From Larix kaempferi (Eukaryota; Streptophyta; Pinopsida; Pinales; Pinaceae), in contig BSBM01001024.1 in assembly GCA_027924585.1 (NCBI GenBank), positions 4,216,001 to 4,280,000 on the forward strand: a DNA stretch of 64,000 nucleotides, written 5' to 3'. Of the stretch, positions 47,701 to 59,178 are shown piece by piece (position 1 is the stretch's first letter; every line of letters begins with the position of its first letter). The notes below the pieces were generated by a model. That model saw only the letters and a list, made by a program, of their open reading frames with translations. It was not told the origin of the DNA and did no database searches. The translations under genes and the position numbers were made by a program.

Positions 47701-49222
47701 TAAGTTTGACTAGGTCCATATACAACCAAGGATAAATCATATCAATAGACTAAGACATGTTCCTCTAATCATACTCACAGCTTAACTTGAAGTATAACAT
47801 CATTTAGTGGCATTAATCATGTTAGCATATTCCTTTGTTATTTATATTCACTTGCACAATAGCTTAAATGACAAACTCACCCATTGGACATGGTCTAACT
47901 GCTAGCTAAGGATGAAGGCTAGGAACAAGGTTGGGTAAAGGGGGTGACTTGTCTAAACTCAACTAAAAGACACTTTGGACTGGGAGAAGGGGGAAGCTAC
48001 AAACTCTGTGCTAGACAAATAAAACACGGGGAATGGATGTGCCTCACAAATGGGTAAGTTGTTTAGAGAGTGCTTATTCAACTTAGACATCATGTCTACT
48101 TTTATAAATGATGATCCAGTTTCATTAGGATCCATTGATTTCATTTCATAGCCTTTTTGGCCTACATAACCCTTCAGATCTCAGGTGTGCTGATAAGCAC
48201 AACTAATTGTAGCTTGCATCCAGGGCATGTTTGTATATATATATAAGGTCAGCAATTGTTTAGATATAGAATTTAAGAACCATTGCTTTTTGGACCTTTC
48301 TTATACTCTTCGTGGAGTATTTTTTAGCAGTTCATCGCTCTTGCCCTTTTTTTAGTTTCCATGGGCGAATCTATGTAAGTTTCCATAAGTAGTACATGAG
48401 CTTTCAGTTTTAGCCAACAACATCTCAAGTGACTAGGGGGAGTTCGTGCCAGTGACAAACATCGGGACAACCGACCGAAATGATTTAGGCCTACAATCCA
48501 ACTTACCAAAGGCAAGTTTTGTCACCAACTCAGAGCCGAGACACTAAACAAACAGGGATGCGGTCCAAACACAGAGGTAGTAAAAAGGGAAGTCCTCAAT
48601 ATCAGAAAGTCAAGTAAGACAAGTCAAGGGTTAAAGCCAAATAATGAAAGTCATGGATGGATGGAGTCAATTGAAAGTGGAACCTAAGCTAGCAGAAAAA
48701 TGGTGTCAAGAAAGACCATATCTATGCAAGATAGTAAACTAGTGAGTTTTGTGAAACAACCTAAATGTGCAAGTAAAATATCCATTTTATAATTTATCAT
48801 CAAGATAGTCCATTTTAAGTTTACAAAGTTTGCCACATCATGAATTATATACCAAGCTAATGCTATGAACATGACTAAAGCAACAAGATAATAATCCACA
48901 GTCAATGATCAGAAATCCATAGGTCATACAACATCATCATAAGAATAATCATCATATATCATCTGAAACACTGCTGCAATACATCTCTAGGCACTGAACT
49001 GAAACTGTATGGAATAAAGGGTCACATCGGTCATCAAATCCGAACTCTCAAGGCTCAGCCTTGACACAAGGTCTAACATCAGTCTGAATAATACACTGCT
49101 CTGATCATGAGTGATCTCAAAATATAAAGTCATCATAGCCAAGCTCTGAATAATCTAGGCTCTGGAATGTGCAGATATCTACTAAGCAAGAATAGTAGCC
49201 CTGCTACTATGGTGTGATAATA
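44722..49222 (-). mobile_element. X': inverted relative of X, 4.5 kb, TSD GGTAC
   Basis: The ends read CGTTATCACAC and GTGTGATAATA, i.e. the X termini with one transition at each extremity (TG to CG, CA to TA). The 5-bp duplication GGTAC is perfect (44,717-44,721 and 49,223-49,227). It is homologous to X along its length in inverted orientation, with the TATA near 46,635 on the minus strand. It has more ~350-bp internal repeat units than X (45,050-46,000) and lacks the ~390-bp insertion. The decayed ends suggest it is older than X. Confidence 0.72.
47257..47535 (+). CDS. Conserved 92-codon frame in X'
   Basis: Counterpart of the frame at 34,764-35,042: MVISSGWITPSSYSALGE to STIYGQCII, the same length and stop. 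About 85% of residues match and five of six cysteines stay in register. The initiator Met is directly preceded by an in-frame TAA. No family recognised; coding status unproven. Confidence 0.3.
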   Translation: MVISSGWITPSSYSALGEMASHGPCWSGWEISPKSSQQVENCIYHCQKCPELKDKCLIGSRRPKSTKNVYSYTMGCPDGLTVGSTIYGQCII

Positions 49223-49227
49223 GGTAC

Positions 49228-50209
49228 ACAGGGCTTAGGAGGGGGCATTGGAACATTGGAGAACATTGAAGGAGGAGCATTAGACACATCTCGTGGAGTG
49301 TTCAACCTTTGCCTTGGGGCCTGACATGTGCCATGTAGATTTGGAGTGCTCCACTTGTGGGTCAATCTTGTGTAGAGTTAGGTTGCTTGTAGTGGACTAG
49401 TCCCACCTTGTATTGTTGGTCTCCCTCACCTCTCATATAAATAGTGGGAGAAAAGAATCATTTGTTCACACTTGTATTTGTTCACACTAGTAGATCACAC
49501 GCTTGAGTTAGAGATGTGTTAGTTGGTCAAACTTGTCTTCTTATAAGCTTCTTCAAGTGGATTTGCTTTCCGTCTTATGCACTAATGTTCTTGGATGACT
49601 TTCAAGGGAAGACTAGGGTTAAGGTTTCACCCTAAGAAGACAAAGACTACTAGGTTTTGTAGTAAACCCTAGAGGGGCAAATATAGCCTTTTATTTTGTA
49701 GCTCATGTCGAAGAAAAAACTAAGATTTTATGGCATTTGGACACCCTAGTGCTACTTTTTATGTTGGTTGTTGAGGGGAAGGAAGGGGACATCTTGTATA
49801 CTTGTGGGATGCAAGTGAAGGTGGCCAGGCAGACTTGTCGATGGTGATGCTAGCTTGTTGAGGATCTTTGATGGAGTGACAGGCCTTGGTTAGGAGTGAT
49901 TCCTAGCTAAGCAGTTGGTGGCTAACGTTTTCTTATGGTTTCCCTAGCTAAGGTTTAGAGAGCTTGATTTGTACATCTTTGTGATAACGTTGTGATAAAC
50001 TGCAGTAAGAAGACATTTCAAATCTGTTATATGCTTGGCTTGAAAAAGTGTGCCCTAAGGGGTGTAATATTGTGGTATTGAAGTACACTTTTACGGTATT
50101 GATTTTCTTGGGCTGTTACGTGAAATTGGGTTGAAGAGAAGTGGAATATTATGCTATAGTTTAATATTTCAGATCAGCCCTAAGGCCGACTATTCACAAG
50201 GATTAGATC
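49228..50209 (+). other. Right flank of X' with LTR-like promoter
   Basis: A TATA-type CATATAAATAG at 49,434-49,444 is followed by GTGGGAGAAAAGAATC, resembling an LTR promoter. No coding sequence or second LTR was recognised. Confidence 0.4.
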
Positions 50210-50275
50210 CAAGAAACCTACACTGCTGGGAATCGCTCTACACCCTCACGAATCAATCCCAATTCGCGATCTGGA

Positions 50276-50313
50276 CGGAATCGATGAGGAATCGCGATTC
50301 CTCATCGATTCCG
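50276..50313. repeat. 38-bp perfect palindrome near hAT left end
   Basis: The left half begins CGGAATCGATGAGG and the right half ends CCTCATCGATTCCG, perfectly self-complementary around the centre at 50,294/50,295. It lies 58 bases inside the terminus and may be a paired transposase-binding site. Confidence 0.95.
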
Positions 50314-50789
50314 CCCGAAATCGATTTTGTAATTCGCGCTTCTCACATGCAAAAATCGATCCCTGGTTTTTTAGGGTTTGATGAGGAATCGATCTAGAAT
50401 CGACGATTCCGGATTGATTCCTCATCGAACCCTAATCGATTCCTTACTTAAAAATCGAACCTGATTTCGCTCCCGAAAACGATTCTGCAAGATTGGCGGA
50501 TTCAACCCAAAAAAAATTCGATTTTTGTAATTTTTTTGGGGGTTTTTTTATGGGCTAGGTTACTTTGGGCCAAATAAAGGGTGAATGAGTCCATTTGGAC
50601 TCATTTCATTGATTGGGAAGAGCTTTGAGCTTTGAGTGAGTTTGCTATTTGTTTGAGTGCTTTGAGCTTTGAGTGGGAGATTGAAGGGGAGATTGAAGGG
50701 GAGAGCTTGCAAAGGAGATTGAAGCTTCCATAGAGACATTCAACCACCATTGAAGAGCTAAAAGGTAGGCTCTAAAAACTCATCTTTGT

Positions 50790-53146
50790 TTGTTTTTGAA
50801 AAAAAATTTCACTATGTTAAAAAATGTAAACCTTGCAATGTTCTCTTCTCCTACTCTTTCCAATTTCTTCTTCTCCATCATTCTATTGCAGGGAACAAGT
50901 GACTCTCATCTTGAATCAAGAAACATGATGGGTATGTGGTTTTGGTTTTTCATTCCACTTCTTCTCATTATGATGGTGTTGGGAAGTAGATATGGTGGTG
51001 GTAGTGATGATGGGGAAGAGGTAGAGAGTGATGCATACCAAGGAGAAGAGGAGGAAGGGGAAGAGGGTGATGATGATGAGAATGAGGGTGATGTGGGGCA
51101 AAAACAAAAAGACACAACACCTTTGTGGAAGTATGTGACAAGGCAAGGGAGAGGGAGAGGGGGTGGAACCACAAAGATTGCATGCCCCCATTGTAATAAA
51201 ACATACACAGGTTCATATACCCGGGTGAGAAAGCATTTGTGTGGGGTTATGCCATGCGATGAAGGTAAGTCTCATGGAGTCAAAACTTGTGACAAAGTGG
51301 GAGCTAAAGAAAGAAGCAAATACAAGATGGAAGAAGAGGCCGCTCAAAACAACTCCAAGAGATCGAGGGTTGAATCTGAATCCTCACAAAGAATGTTTGG
51401 TAGTGGAGCTGGATCATCATCGGGTCGATCGGGGCCCTCATCTCCCCATGGAATCTCGACTATGCAAAGAACATTATCCGATTTCCTTGACACAGGTTGT
51501 AGAGATGATGTAGATTCAAAAGTTTATAGGTTTCTCTATGCATGTGGTGTGCCATTCAATGTTCTTCGCTCACCCTATTGGCATGAAATGGTACACGCCA
51601 TCAATGGTGCCCCTCAAGGATACAGAAGCCCTAGGTATGACAAAGCTAGAACCGTGGGACTTGACAGGGAAAAAGCCAAAATCAATGATGCTCTTGGAAA
51701 GTTCACAAATGATTGGTCCAACTATGAGGTATCCATTGTATCTAATGGGTGGACAAATGTTAAAGGCAAGCCATTGATAAATATTCTTGGCATTTCTGCT
51801 AGCGGTGCAATCTTCCTTTCAGCCCATGACTACTCAGATCGCTACAAGACCGATATTAATATTGCACAACCTTTACTTAAAACCATTCAGGAGATTGGGC
51901 CATACAATGTCATTCAAGTCATCACTGATAATGCTGCTAATTGTAAGGCAGCAGGAGCAATCATTGAGGATAAGTATCCCAACATATTTTGGTCAAGGTG
52001 TTTGGTTCACACATTGAACCTTTTGATGCATGATATTGTTAAGATGGACCCTAATTACCGATGGATCGGTGCCTTGTACAAGAGAGGTAAGAAAATGATC
52101 AAATTTATTACCACATTTTTCGCAATCACTCTAAGTTGGAGCTATTGAAGATTGCAAAGACTAGATTTGCTAGCTACTACCTCACCTTCAGGAGGCTTTT
52201 GAAGGTAAGAGAGGCATTGGCTAGTATGGTCTCAAGTGATCCATGACAGGAATTGAAAGACAGAGCTGCAAGCGCATCAGATAGAAGTGACTTTCAGGAG
52301 GTGGAGGACACCGTTCTTGAAGGTCATTTCTGGTCACAGGTTAGGTATGTTCTGCAGTTCACCAAGCGAGTTTATAACATGATTCATTTTGCAGATACAG
52401 ATCAGCCAGTGATTGGGGAGGGATATGATCAGATGGATAGCATGCTTGGTCAAATCAAAGACATTGTTGAGCAAAGAGATGCAATCTTGTATGACCATAT
52501 TCATAAACATGTGGTCAAAAGGTGGGATAATCTAAATGTTCCACTCCATGTCCTTGCATATGTCCTCACCCCAAAATACTATTCTCCAATTTGGTTGGCC
52601 CAACCTGCACCTGGGGGTGGAGTTAGGAAAAAACCCCACACAAATCCAGAGGTTGTTGTTGGGTATATGCAAGCATTAAACAAGTTGGTCCCTGATGAGG
52701 AAGAGTGTGCTCAAGTACGGAGTGAATTGAGCGAATACATTAGTGAGCATGGACCCTTTGGTTCCATGTATGCAACCAAAGATCGAGACAGATTGGATCT
52801 TATCCGTTGGTGGAACATGCATGGCTCTGGAGCCACATATTTGCATAAATTGGCGATGAGGGTGCTGTCACAGGTTGTTAATAGCTCTTCTGTAGAGAGG
52901 TGTTGGAGCACCTACAACTTCATCCACAATGTAAAGAGAAACAGTCTGAATGTAGATCGCGCAGAAAGCTTGGTTTATGTGCACTACAACTTGAGGTTGT
53001 TGTCCCATTATTGTGAGGCGGCCAAGAATGATGGAACATTTGTGACTTGGGACAACAATCCAGAGGAGGTTAATGTGGAGGATGGAGCCATAGCATTAGA
53101 GGGCTTGGAGGCTGAACTATTGGGTGATCATGATGATCCAATTTAG
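50790..53146 (+). pseudogene. hAT (BED/DUF659) transposase, disrupted
   Basis: Catalyses cut-and-paste transposition in intact relatives. Numbering from 50,790: an acidic stretch (residues ~75-110); PLWKYVTR and a BED-like finger CPHCNKTYTGSYTRVRKHLC (~132-151); a DUF659 core SPYWHEMVHAINGAPQGYR (~261); VSIVSNGW (~311), where the acid usual in the SDGW motif is Asn; VITDNAANCKAAG and FWSRCLVHTLNLL (~375-410). The frame shifts near 52,100-52,140, and an in-frame TGA lies at 52,244. The rest (52,253-53,146) carries LIRWWNMHGSGATYLHKLA, VVNSSSVERCWSTYN and LVYVHYNLRLL, the hAT dimerisation domain. A leader intron 50,765-50,891 (AAAAG|GTAGGC...TTGCAG|G) is likely, so the hydrophobic N-terminal residues may be untranslated. 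A second small intron near 50,931 is possible. Confidence 0.9.
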
Positions 53147-53772
53147 ACTACCAGTACAGAGATGCCACCCCCAAGCAGAAGCAGCTTTCCGGATGCAGGA
53201 GTTTTGCCTTTAGCTTCACAATGTCCAAGTTCAACCCGTGGGGGCCATTCATCTTCTTCTCATGTTCCATGATCACTTCCAGCAGCACCTATTCCACCTA
53301 GACCACAAGAAAAGAAATTTGAAGTTTCTCGTGGCAAGCAGAAAGCTTAGTAGATTCATAGTACTTTGTATTTCATTTTCATGTTTATTTTGGCGGTTGG
53401 CCTATTTTGTAAACATTATGGCCTAGTTTGATGAAAAATATTATATGTTGAAATTTGAAGGTTGATGTTGTTGATATAATTGATGATTGATGATTTGATG
53501 ATGATCATTTAATGACAATGTTATAAGTTATAGCTCCTAGAATCTAGATGATTAATCATTAATGTTATATCAATGTGTACTAAATGGTTATATGAATATC
53601 TAGATTCTATGTTTTCATGCTTTCTATAGTTAATTTGGCATAATACATGTTTTTTTAATTTATATTCACCAAAATATATTAAAATATATATTATATAAAA
53701 AACGCTCCCGAAACGGAAGCTTTTGAAAATTTCGCTTTTCGCTCCCGCTCCCAACAGCGTATAGCAAGAAAC

Positions 53773-54959
53773 CTCAAGATTGAGGTGAAATTTCAGAATT
53801 CACATTAATTGCCCGATTTTCAAAATTTCCACACTTCCTACTTTTGCCTGCCAAGTTATATTTATCTCTGTGCCTATGCCAAACAACCAAAGATTTACAA
53901 ATTTGAGAGATCATTTTTTCGATTATCCGCATGGAGTACATCATTAATCCACAACCCATATCCATGAGCATTAAGCGCAACCAACCAATTTTCTCATGAT
54001 CCAAGGGACAACTACCAACCAAAGCCAAATGTTACTCCAAGGGAAAGTTCAGGAAAAGACCAAACACCTCCCAAAATGGGGAGGGTATCAGGAATGATCC
54101 AAAATGGATCTGCATAGATGCTATATTGCCTTTGATGCTCTTGCATGGGGAAGAATAGAATTGGGACATCCCAAAAATGGTCCTAATTTTGTAAATTTTG
54201 GGCCGCAAGCTTCCAGTGCAATTTTCAGGCTTTAAATAGCGTTTTTTGAACCTGCTACAGTAGGCGGTTAGCTAAGATCTACACCAGCACTAGAAATTGT
54301 TCTTCTGATTAAGATATTTCCAACAAGCTGTCATGCACCTAAAACAAAGCTCATATGTGAAAGTTATGGCCCTGGCAACATAGTCATCAGTATTTCGCAC
54401 ACAGATACATGTGGAATTCACATCAGCCCCCTATGATTCATCCATTCAAGGTTAGTAACGTCTGAAGTCAACTAGAGACTTCTAGAAGCATCATGAAAAT
54501 TCCAAAAGGTTCTAAACCCTAAACTTGACCTTATTATAACTATCAAAACCTATCATGAGGGAAAAAGGTTCACTTTATCTTCATGGCCATGGTAGTTCCA
54601 TAGTATGAGCAATAAGTGTAGAGGACAGACCAGCAAAGCAGAGTTGGAGAAGCAATCTGTACAAAACTGTAGCAATCCATAGTGCCTCATGGCTTCGTAG
54701 TGACTCAGTGAGATCAGACCTCCTTGTAATCTATATTGTAATCTCCATTATATAAAAAAAGAAAGGTGAAGTGTTTCATTTCTTTTTGGGTTTTAACAAA
54801 TCGGGGTTCTCAGGATAGAAATTGTGTTTATGGTGTTCCAATGTGTGCCTTTGCTATTGTAGTTTTCTTTTATGTCAAAGTAGTTAAAGAATCTGCTTGG
54901 TGAGTTTTATCTTTCTATTTAATCAATGAAAACAAAAAAAAGAATAGTCAAACATATGC
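53773..54959. other. Non-coding stretch, unassigned
   Basis: No protein-like frame. Continuous with the sequence left of the hAT insertion at 50,209. Confidence 0.35.
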
Positions 54960-55857
54960 TCACTGTAGTCTAAGAGTCTGTAGTAGCAATAGTTTCAAAT
55001 CCATTTTGTCCAGCCAACCATTGCAATATCCAAGGCACTTTACAAATTAATGGTGAAGGAAAAGAGGAGATAGAGCTTATTGCTTCAAGAATTGAGGAGC
55101 ATGGATTGTACAGGTTTCAAAGTACAACAACAACAATTTCACAAGTTCTGGCCATGGTTGTGGCAGATTCATAAGGGTTCGTGGACAATGTAGATACCAA
55201 TGTTAATCCACTTTGGCATCACGGGTATGGGCATTTATGCTTTTAGTATCTTTCCCTACCGAGTAGGTTAAAGATGGTAGTTGGTTGCCTCCTATTCAAG
55301 AGAAGAAAGGGATGTGTGCAACATGTTTGGCACGGGAGCATCAAGGAGGTTACTGACACAAGTAACGTTAAGAGAGCAAGAGGATCTTGGAGCTTGTGCA
55401 GGTAGAGATACAGTCTAATAAATAGGCCATCATGGGTGGGTGCCAGGGATTTTCTATTTCTTGTTGATGATTTTTCACAACAAGTATAATGAAGTATAAG
55501 GCCACTATTGAAGAAGAAGTTGGTTGAAGGATAAGGTTTCTCTTGTTAGCTAATGAAGAGGAGTCTATAGAATTTTTATTTTCTGATTTATGGAAGAAAT
55601 TGGGAATCTGGAGGCAAACAATTGAAGTTGAAAGAAGTGGAATGGTGATAAAATTGACAAAGAATATGTTGCAAGGAAAGTCGATTCCAGATAAATATTG
55701 GGAAGAAGCAATGCTTACAACAGTCTATTTGTTGAATGGGAACCCCACCAATACTGTGAAAGGAGTCACCACTAAAGAGGCATGGTCCAAAAGGAAATCA
55801 AAGGTAAGCCATCTCAAAATCTTTGTTTCAGTGGCTTATAAGATAGTTCAATAGGGT
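54960..55857 (+). pseudogene. Copia Gag-pre-integrase/integrase relic
   Basis: NPLWHHGYGHLC at about 55,205-55,240 and MCATCLAREHQ at about 55,314 form the HHCC zinc-binding region of copia integrase. Further on, 55,543-55,854 reads like the integrase core end: WRQTIEVERSGMV, MLQGKSIPDKYWEEA, TTVYLLNGNPTNTVKG and VSHLKIFVSVAY. Several stops and frame changes lie between. Reverse transcriptase is not found downstream, and no LTRs could be paired. Confidence 0.8.
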
Positions 55858-56660
55858 TGTCAAAGAAGACATGTATCAGCAATATATACAGGTCACTTGG
55901 ATCTTCCCTCCCCAAGCTCTTGGCCCTAAGATGGCCTTCTATTTGGAGCACTTTTTACAGCTAAGGAACAAGCTTATCATTCACCCCGAGTACACTCAAC
56001 ACCATTGACCACATGGCCTTAGGTTCTTTCTCGACTGATTCAGGGATTGTTCTCATTATCTTTAGTGGGAAATATTTCCCCCACAAATACATGTGGAAGC
56101 TATAACAGTATAACCCCTCATATAGCATGAGAATTATTCTATGTTGAAGACCCTGCCCAAGCAGGCTGTGTTTGGATGTTTTTGGCTTTGGAGCCAAGGT
56201 GTTGGTGCTTTTGATGGTGTTTTGCTTAGCCTAATGCACTTTCAATTAACCCCTAGCACATTCGTGGAAGGAATAACCATCAACTAAGGGTTTTCCCAAG
56301 TAATATTAATTATTTGTTGTTGTGCATTGGTGGATTTTTGTGATAACATGAATTCCATGGGGTTTCACTTTCATAGCATATTATTGTTCATTGCTTGATA
56401 TGATACTCCTCGAAATGGTGCGACCTCACTCTAGGACACTTATCCCTAGGGAATATGCCTTGGAAAATGGTTTTGCATTGGATGGTTTAGACCTATTCAT
56501 GAGGAGCGCACCACTCTAGAGTACTTACCTTGGGATCCTTGATGGTTTATTGAAGATGATTAAATGCAGTTCTTAAGGAGGCATAACCACCTTGCACACA
56601 TATCCAGGGCACCCTCCTTCTTGACCCATGATTTTGGAGGTGTTGATCATATTGGCATGT
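55858..56660. other. Non-coding, possible LTR body
   Basis: No gene. Continues at 58,026 across the hAT-type insertion. Short phrases such as CACTCTAGAGTACTTACC and GTTGATCATATTGGCATGTG suggest a large LTR, whose promoter may be the TATA at 58,934. Confidence 0.35.
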
Positions 56661-56668
56661 GGTTTCAT

Positions 56669-58017
56669 CAGTGTTACAAATATCGTGTCGGCGAAAATAT
56701 CGCCAAGGGTCCAAAAAGAAATTATCGGATTTATCGGCGAAAGTGTCGGCAAACATCGGCAATATATCGGCAGACTTAAAAAAATACAAAAATATTCTTT
56801 TTTTTTCAATTTTCTAAACATCTAAAGCAACAAGAACATCAAGTAAACACATTACCACATGAATATGGAAAGAAAACTGATATATAAGATGTATAAGACA
56901 TCTAGTGATAGTTCACACAAAAAATGAATCGTGTCTTGGATCCCGAGTCCCCGACTATTGAATCACCAAAAAAATACAATCAATGTATCTTATATACAAT
57001 GAAATCAAGTAAATAAACAATTGATTCCCTCTACCCCTTTTACAAGCAAAGGTAATTGCTTTAGTAATGGCTTTGCCTCTAGAGCTAGAAGGCCCTAGCG
57101 GTCATGGGGGTTGTAGTGGACTCTATGTATATTTTAAATCGCTATGTATGTATATGCATATTTTTGATTAATAAATGAGCAAGGACATTTAAAAAAATGA
57201 ATGTGAAACATAAACCATAAATAATACATGTTGGCAAATCATTGCCTATATTGGGATCCTATTCATCAATAACACCCTATGCCTCCCTCCTCTAGGCTCT
57301 AGTCCTTGCCTCTAACTTAAATCTCAAAGTTGATCCTCCAAGGACATTAGTCAACAACTCAACACCTTACAATTTTGATGAAACTTCCTAATCCAATCGT
57401 TAAAATAAGGTAGAAAAACTTCCCATGCTTAATAAGTGATTTTGATTGAGTGAAGAGTAAATTTTTATTAAGGTCGTGACAAAGGAGTTCAACAATCAAC
57501 ACGACCAACATCAAGGTACATTGAGGGGTTGATGTGCTTGATTAAATGCCAATCCCATACCCTCATACATGATAAAATCCAGTGGAAACTTTGTAATCCT
57601 AAACTCCTGAAAAACTATTAAGTCTGTTGAATTCTGAATGGGATCTAAAACTCTACTTTTTGCATATGAAGTCCAATGAGGTTGGAACCACTCTCAAACA
57701 TCCTGAAACAATTAATGGTAATGTTAAAAATTTAAGAATTTAATATTACCATTTAATATGACCAATTACTAATGAAGAAGGCAACATTTTTTATGGGCAC
57801 GACAATTTTTGTTTTCAAAACACGGCAAATGAGCAAAAAAAAGGCAAAAAATCGCGATATATTAAAAAAAATCGCCAAAAAATCGCGATAAAATCGAGAA
57901 AAAATCGGCAAAAAAACTGGGAAAATATCGGCCGATATATTCCCGATATATCGCCGGAGGGTTGGCATTGCGATATATCGCGATGTTGCCGATATATCGG
58001 TGATGTTTGTAACTTTG
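56669..58017. mobile_element. Non-autonomous hAT element, 1,349 bp
   Basis: 8-bp target duplication GGTTTCAT at 56,661-56,668 and 58,018-58,025. The left end is CAGTGTTACAAATATCG; the reverse complement of the right end is CAAAGTTACAAACATCACCG. Both subterminal regions are crowded with TATCGGC/CGATATATCG motifs. The interior (about 56,900-57,730) is non-coding and closely matches 63,430-63,940. No transposase is encoded. Confidence 0.88.
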
Positions 58018-58025
58018 GGTTTCAT

Positions 58026-58933
58026 AGCATGGCACATGGTTTTGAGTCTTTTATGCTTATTTTTTAAGAGTGTGCCACCCTTCATGCACATTCTCCTAGG
58101 TCATCCCTCTTTTGGACGGCCTGGATTGAAGAGAGTTGGTAATTGCACATGAATTAATGTTGTTGGCACATATATTGAGATTGCTCCATCATTGAAGAGG
58201 TTGTTGCAACAAACTAGGCTTATATATAGCACCCTTACCCATATTACCATTTTTGGAGAGTTTGTTGACTTATTGGGAATAGCACCTTAAATCTTTGGGC
58301 TATCTTTGGCATGATTCTATTCCTTCTAGATAGTTGACTCATTGATCTAAGGGGGCACTCCTCTAGATGGCATCTTGGCACATGTATTGATGATATAACC
58401 ACCATTTGGGACATTGCTCTTGAGCAGTCCACTCCATGGCTTTATTTGGAGGTGACTAAGCACATGGATCTACGTTCCTTAAACAATTATTTTTGAGATC
58501 CATCCTTTGAGGAGGTTTGTTAATGCACTGGAAAGAACACCCTCGCCATTTTGGCTGTTTTGGACATGTGGTTAGCATTTAATCATAATTTTTATCTTGT
58601 GGATCACTTGAGAATGCCCTTAAAGAGAGGATCTATGCACATCAATCATTTGAGACATATTGATGTAGCGTTCCACTAGGGGAAGTTGCACATGGACCCT
58701 TGGGAATCTTTTTCATGGTCAAAGAAACTTGAATCTTGGAGGCATTTTGTTTATGAGATGGACAAGTAGCATTCCCGTGACTTTGTCCATTTATTTTATT
58801 ATACTATTGCTCTAGGGTTTTGGCTTGTTTTAAAAGTAGTTAGAAGATATTGTTCTACATGCTTTCCTAGGAGATATCATGGATCTAGCATGTGGATATT
58901 ATTATTTTATTTGTGAGGTTTTTGAGACTAGCT
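58026..58933. other. Non-coding, continuation of 55,858-56,660
   Basis: No protein-like frame. Runs into a TATA box that is interrupted by a MITE. Confidence 0.35.
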
Positions 58934-58941
58934 CTATATAA
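58934..58941 (+). promoter_or_regulatory. TATA box duplicated by MITE insertion
   Basis: CTATATAA is the target duplication of the MITE and is repeated at 59,171-59,178. The uninterrupted site would read AGCTCTATATAATAGAGG, a good TATA box of LTR type, followed by TCACTCACATTG. Confidence 0.6.
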
Positions 58942-59170
58942 CAAGGTTACACAAACCGTGGGTGCGATCGGAATCGGCTGAGGAATCCGATACGGGTGCG
59001 GCACTCATCCCAAAATTAGGAATCGGGGATTCGGAACCCTAACCCTAATTAACCCTAATTATCCTACATTTATCCTACATAAACAACTTTAGATTAGTCA
59101 AAACGAGGTGGAAGAATCCGAGAATCCGATTCGGGTGCGGTTAGGTCTAGGGCCAAATCCGGTAACTATG
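58942..59170. mobile_element. 229-bp hAT MITE
   Basis: Target duplication CTATATAA on both sides. The ends are CAAGGTTACACAAACCG and, reverse complemented, CATAGTTACCGGATTTGG. The interior has GGTGCG and CGGATTC/GAATCCG motifs near both ends and a short telomere-like AACCCTAACCCTAATT tract at about 59,036-59,062. No coding capacity. Confidence 0.9.
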
Positions 59171-59178
59171 CTATATAA

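Larger units (their letters stand above)
50218..53764 (+). mobile_element. hAT transposon, 3.5 kb, perfect 8-bp TSD
   Basis: Target duplication CAAGAAAC at 50,210-50,217 and 53,765-53,772. The left end CTACACTGCTGGGA and the reverse complement of the right end CTATACGCTGTTGGGA are imperfect inverted repeats. It encodes a near-complete BED/DUF659/hAT transposase. The left subterminal region (50,240-50,500) is packed with GGAATCGAT/ATCGATTCC motifs; both subterminal regions contain CGCTCCCGAAA. The perfect duplication argues for a recent insertion despite coding lesions, so it may have been mobilised in trans. Confidence 0.93.

Noticed and set aside
32608-49222. One foldback transposon with ~4.5-kb inverted arms
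   Set aside because: H's own target duplication (TTATG at 23,103 and 43,956) places X inside and X' outside H, and X and X' each have their own 5-bp duplications.
50906-51216. Three overlapping minus frames rich in His, Ser and Pro
   Set aside because: Shadows of the acidic GAT/GAG-rich N-terminus of the hAT transposase.
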